From contig NZ_JAFFIW010000044.1 in assembly GCF_018588885.1 (NCBI RefSeq), positions 1 to 52,325 on the forward strand: DNA of 52,325 bases, written 5' to 3'. Source of the stretch: Mesorhizobium sp. dw_380 (GTDB lineage Bacteria > Pseudomonadota > Alphaproteobacteria > Rhizobiales > Rhizobiaceae). This document shows positions 50,137 through 52,325 of this stretch, in pieces. A program made the position numbers and the translations under genes. The notes under the pieces are model-generated. The model was not told where the DNA came from and did not search any database. It saw nothing but the letters and a program-made list of their open reading frames with translations. The stretch's first letter is position 1; each line of letters opens with the position of its first letter.

Positions 50137-50641
50137 TTCGTCGATATTGATGATCGGCGGTGGCATTCAGGAAAGATTTCCGCCTCTGGCGGCAAAAGCG
50201 GGACGAGCAATATTCCTACGGCGTCAGATCGCTCTGCTCGCGCTTGAGCAAGGTAGCGTCGCGCGACTCCTGCTTGGCGTGAAACAGCAAAGGGCATTCA
50301 ATCACGATGCAGCTTTACGTGCTGTCGGGCTCAACGCCACGTGGATCGAGCCCAACGCCGCCGTTGGCAACCGCGACGCGAATTATGACGCCGGGCCACA
50401 TGCGGCGGTGGCTGCAAGGGTACCGAGCCTCTCCCGCACTTTCGACCCCATCGCCGAAGTGCGACTACTCCAGGACGCCGAAGCCGGTCTTATCGCCAGC
50501 GGGCCAGCCAAACTCTCACCTTCCTAAACGGCAGCCGCTAAGGTGAGCCGTCGAAAGCCGACATTCAGGTTAACGTCAGCTGGCCGTGTTAGGGCTCGCT
50601 TATTCAAGGCGGTACCGGCGCTTGCCGAAGCTAAGAAGGGT
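50137..50641. other. Gap between the N-hydroxylase and TlpA-like genes
   Basis: 500 bases. A plus-strand frame at 50147-50527 (126 codons) has no recognisable domain and no ribosome site; it may be a remnant. Nothing else is supported. Confidence 0.45.
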
Positions 50642-50657
50642 TGGCATGCCCTTTGCC
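50642..50657 (+). promoter_or_regulatory. Sigma54 promoter of the TlpA-like gene
   Basis: TGGCATGCCCTTTGCC matches the -24/-12 consensus well, with GG-N10-GC spacing and TTGC in the -12 box. The predicted leader to the ATG at 50782 is about 115 bases. I did not find an exact TGT-N10-ACA site in the 200 bases upstream. Confidence 0.75.
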
Positions 50658-50781
50658 GTGCTTGATGTGCGGCAACACGGTGAGAGCTCCGCTGAAGCAA
50701 GCGAGAGGGAGCAATGCCCTCGAGACCGTGTCCGATTTTGACTGGAAAATATTCCGCGACAAAAGAGACGAAAGGTGTGGA

Positions 50782-51945
50782 ATGACTTTGGACACCAAGA
50801 TGGAACTGCGTATGGGGTCCCCGGCTCCTGCGCTGAAAGTGGAGAACTGGCTGCGTGGCGAGCCCCTCACGAGCCTTCGGCCCGGCAAGGTCTACCTCGT
50901 TGAATTTTGGGCGACTTGGTGCCGACCATGTGTCCACGCCATGCCCCATTTGATCGAACTGCAGGAGAAATATAAAGACAGCGGATTTGAGATTATCGGA
51001 GTCGCAGCTTGCGAAAAGGCTGCAACCGCGGACGAAGCGCGGACCAACGTGGATGCCTGGCTGACCGAGAAGTTCCCGAATCTGAATTATCGGACAGCGT
51101 TCGATTGCACTGGCGAAATGAAAAAGCTCTGGCTGGAACCCAGCTCTTCGTTCGGGATTCCCACCTCGTTCGTGGTCGACCGCGACGGCCACATCGCTTA
51201 TATCGGCCACCCGGCACCTCTCGATGACGTTTTGCCGAAAGTCCTTAACGGCAGCTGGCGCAGCAGCTATGAAGCGAAAGCCGTCGATGCAAAGCGAATC
51301 TCGCGTGTGCGCGAATCGTCGCTGAGTCAGCCGATATACGCCAAACTTGGGCCGGCGATGCAGGACGAGGATTGGGCAGCGGCACTATTGGCCATCGAAG
51401 AAGGCCTCGCCGTGATGCCAGACTCTTTTGATTTTCGGCGGGTTCATGCGGATATTCTGCTTCACAAGCTGCGCGACATCAAAACCGGCTTGCCGCTTAT
51501 GCGCGAATTGGTCGAGGACGCGATCAACAAAAAGTTCGAAGCGATGTCTTGGGTGGTGATGGCGCTGAACCAACTCTTCCATCCCACGATCGACAACTCC
51601 CATCTTCCGCATGATGATCGCTTTGCGATGGGCAAGGAGCTCTCCGAACAGATCCTGGAACTTAATCCTCCGCAAGGCGATGGAGACTTTAAATTCGGGT
51701 GTTACTTTCCGGTCGCTCAGTATTATTACGAGAGCGGCAACAAGGACCGGGCGATCGAGTTGATCGAGGTGGCAATCAAATCGCTGGACCATTCGGAGCC
51801 AGTGCCGGACCAAACCAAACAGCGCTACCTCACCTCGTTGCTCCAAGCCCTGGCCAACTACACGGGTGAGCCTGCCTGTCACGCGGGTCTCTGTGTGGCT
51901 CCGCAAAACAAGACTTCCGAAACTCAAAACGCTGTCACTTCCTGA
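50782..51945 (+). CDS. TlpA/ResA-like thioredoxin-fold protein with a C-terminal helical domain
   Basis: 387 residues from ATG 50782 (AAAGGTGTGGA upstream; earlier in-frame starts lie before the predicted transcription start). Residues 10-165 form an AhpC/TlpA-type thioredoxin fold with the active site WATWCRPC (Cys 47 and 50) and SSSFGIPTSFVVDRDG carrying the cis-proline. Residues 190-365 look like helical TPR-type repeats (AAALLAIEEGLAVMPDSFDF, RAIELIEVAIKSL). There is no signal peptide or membrane anchor, unlike most TlpA proteins, so it probably acts on cytoplasmic thiols. The sigma54 promoter suggests nodule expression. Confidence 0.85.
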   Translation: MTLDTKMELRMGSPAPALKVENWLRGEPLTSLRPGKVYLVEFWATWCRPCVHAMPHLIELQEKYKDSGFEIIGVAACEKAATADEARTNVDAWLTEKFPNLNYRTAFDCTGEMKKLWLEPSSSFGIPTSFVVDRDGHIAYIGHPAPLDDVLPKVLNGSWRSSYEAKAVDAKRISRVRESSLSQPIYAKLGPAMQDEDWAAALLAIEEGLAVMPDSFDFRRVHADILLHKLRDIKTGLPLMRELVEDAINKKFEAMSWVVMALNQLFHPTIDNSHLPHDDRFAMGKELSEQILELNPPQGDGDFKFGCYFPVAQYYYESGNKDRAIELIEVAIKSLDHSEPVPDQTKQRYLTSLLQALANYTGEPACHAGLCVAPQNKTSETQNAVTS

Positions 51946-52265
51946 GCAAGGATCGCGAAGGGCATGACAATTGGAATTGAACACCGGCAAATCCGCCCGC
52001 CCAGGCGCACTTCGCAGCAATAACGTCGATGCCGCAAAAGTGCGCGGCTTGCGGCAGGTGGAATTTCCATTGCGTTTACCTCGGGTCGAACCGCGGCGCA
52101 GGCGTTCGCGCCGCGGTGAAAGGTCTCGCATTGGTGGACGTGCTCGAGGTCGGCCACGGGACACTGTTGCGTGGGATCGGCTCGCCCAAGCCATTCCCCG
52201 CCCACGCAAGCGCCCGAACCACACATCGCAGAAAAAGAGATCGTCCTTCAAGAGGAGTACTGAAA
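51946..52265. other. Short gap at the right edge
   Basis: 320 bases with no protein-like frame. A GC-rich inverted repeat, GAACCGCGGCGCAGGCGTTC with CGCGCCGCGG, occurs near 52087-52115. A sigma54-like ACGGGACACTGTTGCG near 52157 has the wrong -24 spacing. Confidence 0.4.
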
Positions 52266-52325
52266 TTGGGGAAAAGCGAAATTCCTCATGAACCGGTTGG
52301 CCCTGCTGTCCACGGGGACGACGAG
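52266..52325 (+). CDS. Possible gene start running off the window
   Basis: A TTG at 52266 lies eight bases after a perfect AGGAG (52253-52257) and opens a frame MGKSEIPHEPVGPAVHGDD that is still open at the window edge. An alternative ATG at 52288 in another frame (MNRLALLSTGTT) has a poorer site. The family cannot be told from 20 residues. Confidence 0.35.
   Translation, partial: MGKSEIPHEPVGPAVHGDDE

Noticed and set aside
50147..50527. A 126-codon plus-strand frame after the N-hydroxylase
   Set aside because: No ribosome site and no recognised domain; possibly a remnant, but I could not assign one.
1..52325. CRISPR arrays, tRNA and rRNA genes, plasmid origin or integrase/attachment site
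   Set aside because: None was recognised on reading both strands; the window lies inside the island and does not include its ends.

Overview
This window looks like part of a rhizobial symbiosis island, most likely from Mesorhizobium. The evidence is the gene set and its layout: nifHDKENX, nifB-fdxN-nifZ-nifT, a nifW/nifS/iscA block, fixABCX, nifQ, a second rpoN, a nodL-type acetyltransferase, a cytochrome P450 cluster of the kind found beside nif genes on the Rhizobium NGR234 symbiotic plasmid, and an alpha-carbonic anhydrase. Many decayed genes and transposase remnants lie between the intact blocks. The genus is an inference; no ribosomal or core marker gene is present.

Layout. 1-2905 (+): a nifA lacking the N-terminal GAF domain, then nodL. 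3213-7140 (-): nifB-fdxN-nifZ-nifT-SIR2-like gene, read leftward from a sigma54 promoter at 6496-6511, with a ruined second nifA just upstream. 7180-8196: IS66-like and esterase remnants. 8466-14756 (-): iscA, a short NifU-like gene, nifS and nifW, then fixABCX with its own sigma54 promoter. 14952-16422 (+): an uncharacterised 77-residue protein tightly coupled to a HemS/HmuS-like heme protein. 16579-17811 (-): an MFS transporter. 19085-24909 (+): P450, ferredoxin-SnoaL fusion, double SDR, luciferase-like monooxygenase, nifQ. 24906-26941 (-): peroxiredoxin and rpoN. 27926-29179: asparagine synthetase and IS21 remnants. 29260-31495 (+): HisC-like aminotransferase and a second luciferase-like monooxygenase. 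31576-33140: an IS3-family element inserted in an IS630-type transposase remnant. 33454-36765 (+): queC-queD-queE and alpha-carbonic anhydrase. 37964-47027 (+): nifHDK, nifENX, a NifX-associated gene and an unusual response regulator. 47123-51945 (+): a universal stress protein, an amino-acid N-hydroxylase and a TlpA-like thioredoxin protein.

Regulation. By eye I find GG-N10-GC (sigma54 -24/-12) elements in front of nifB, iscA, the 77-residue/HmuS pair, fixA, the P450 operon, peroxiredoxin-rpoN, the asparagine synthetase remnant, nifH, the N-hydroxylase and the TlpA-like gene. Six have an exact TGT-N10-ACA NifA site nearby and two regions (three promoters) have one-mismatch sites. The window therefore carries its own activator (nifA), sigma factor (rpoN) and targets, and the targets extend beyond classical nif genes to heme, redox and specialised-metabolism genes.

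The best candidates for an undescribed system are the NifA-linked P450/ferredoxin-SnoaL/double-SDR/luciferase-like cluster, the 77-residue protein coupled to HmuS, and the HisC-like/luciferase-like pair. The most striking single sequence observation is that the GAF-less NifA carries GAFTDA in place of the near-invariant GAFTGA sigma54-contact motif.
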